From contig NC_134434.1 in assembly GCF_030867145.1 (NCBI RefSeq), positions 2,666,001 through 2,730,000 on the forward strand: DNA of 64,000 nucleotides. The letters run 5' to 3'. The notes under the pieces were generated by a model, which saw nothing but the letters and a program-made list of their open reading frames with translations, did no database searches and had not been told where the DNA came from. A program made the position numbers and the translations under genes. Origin of the DNA: Opisthocomus hoazin (lineage: Eukaryota; Chordata; Aves; Opisthocomiformes; Opisthocomidae). Within the stretch, counting starts at the first letter, position 1. Each line of letters begins with the position of its first letter. Below are positions 63,722-64,000 of this stretch, in pieces.

Positions 63722-64000
63722 GTAGGTATCTCGCCACATCAAACCGTTGCAGAGAAAATGGCAGGAGTTGAGGAGGGCTCTGTGAAGCGAGCACAGTGAA
63801 TTCAGCAGATGTGTCCATGTAATTGTAAAAGCTGGTTGGGTCTTTGGTTGTCCTAGCTATGCCCTCTCCTGCAGCACAGTGTGGCTTCTTCTTGAACAGA
63901 TGTTTTAATTTTTTCAGCCTGTCTATGGATATCCCAAGGTGATAGGAATCTCCAGTGATTCCATAAATCTCTTCAAGGCATGTGCTTTCTGTCAGCTAAA

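Larger units (their letters stand above)
38050..64000 (+). other. TMEM94: TMEM94 (KIAA0195) gene, 5' part, truncated by right edge
   Basis: Gene-level entry. Nine coding exons (46431-63721) join in phase into 355 residues, the first quarter of a protein of about 1,350 residues. TMEM94 is a multi-pass ER membrane protein with P-type ATPase-like architecture, reported to act as an ER Mg2+ uptake pump; human loss-of-function causes a neurodevelopmental syndrome with cardiac defects. Visible here are two N-terminal membrane segments (residues about 70-88 and 96-114), an actuator-like domain (about 145-205), and two more membrane segments (about 277-300 and 317-345). Nucleotide-binding and C-terminal transport parts lie beyond the window. 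Every exon junction has GT and AG ends, so there is no sign of a pseudogene. Confidence 0.95.

Noticed and set aside
63139..63771. 210-codon frame around the last TMEM94 exon
   Set aside because: The frame crosses the intron and reads exon 9 in the wrong frame; the family frame is the one giving VNGVLPILPL.

Overview
This is a piece of a vertebrate nuclear genome, almost certainly a bird. It has multi-exon genes with consensus GT-AG introns, three discrete CpG islands, and CR1 LINE 3' ends with the typical avian consensus. Coding density is very low, about 1.1 kb in 64 kb. No bacterial, phage, plasmid or CRISPR feature is present. Species cannot be named from the sequence alone.

Layout. (1) Positions 1-24080 hold the 5' part of GRB2 on the minus strand. 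Its first coding exon (23875-23952, plus 5'UTR to 24080) encodes the start of the N-terminal SH3 domain, and the other 23.9 kb is the following intron. That intron carries three CR1 fragments in minus orientation and some homopolymer tracts. (2) A CpG island surrounds this exon (about 23850-24560). A second one at about 28540-29420 carries a perfect NRF1 site, a TCTCGCGAGA (BANP-type) element and a minus-strand splice donor, so it is the likely upstream GRB2 promoter and non-coding exon 1. (3) About 29.5-37.5 kb is intergenic with no recognisable gene and several probable old SINE remnants. (4) A third CpG island (about 37480-38610) has a CCAAT box, a TGCGCA palindrome and a plus-strand donor. 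It is the likely promoter and non-coding exon 1 of TMEM94 (KIAA0195). (5) From 46328 to the right edge lies TMEM94 on the plus strand. Nine coding exons join in phase to give the first 355 residues; the gene runs off the window.

The divergent order GRB2(-) then TMEM94(+) matches the conserved vertebrate synteny (human 17q25.1). GRB2 is the SH2/SH3 adaptor linking receptor tyrosine kinases to SOS and Ras. TMEM94 is a multi-pass P-type-ATPase-like ER membrane protein reported to load Mg2+ into the ER. They are neighbours, not a known functional unit.

I found no credible undescribed system. The observations most worth a second look are 5'UTR and splicing details: a start-stop uORF in GRB2, three uORFs in the inferred TMEM94 leader (two with stop codons formed at or just after splice junctions), two possible GRB2 promoters, a perfect 12-bp hairpin before TMEM94 coding exon 5, and a possible 21-nt in-frame microexon near the right edge.
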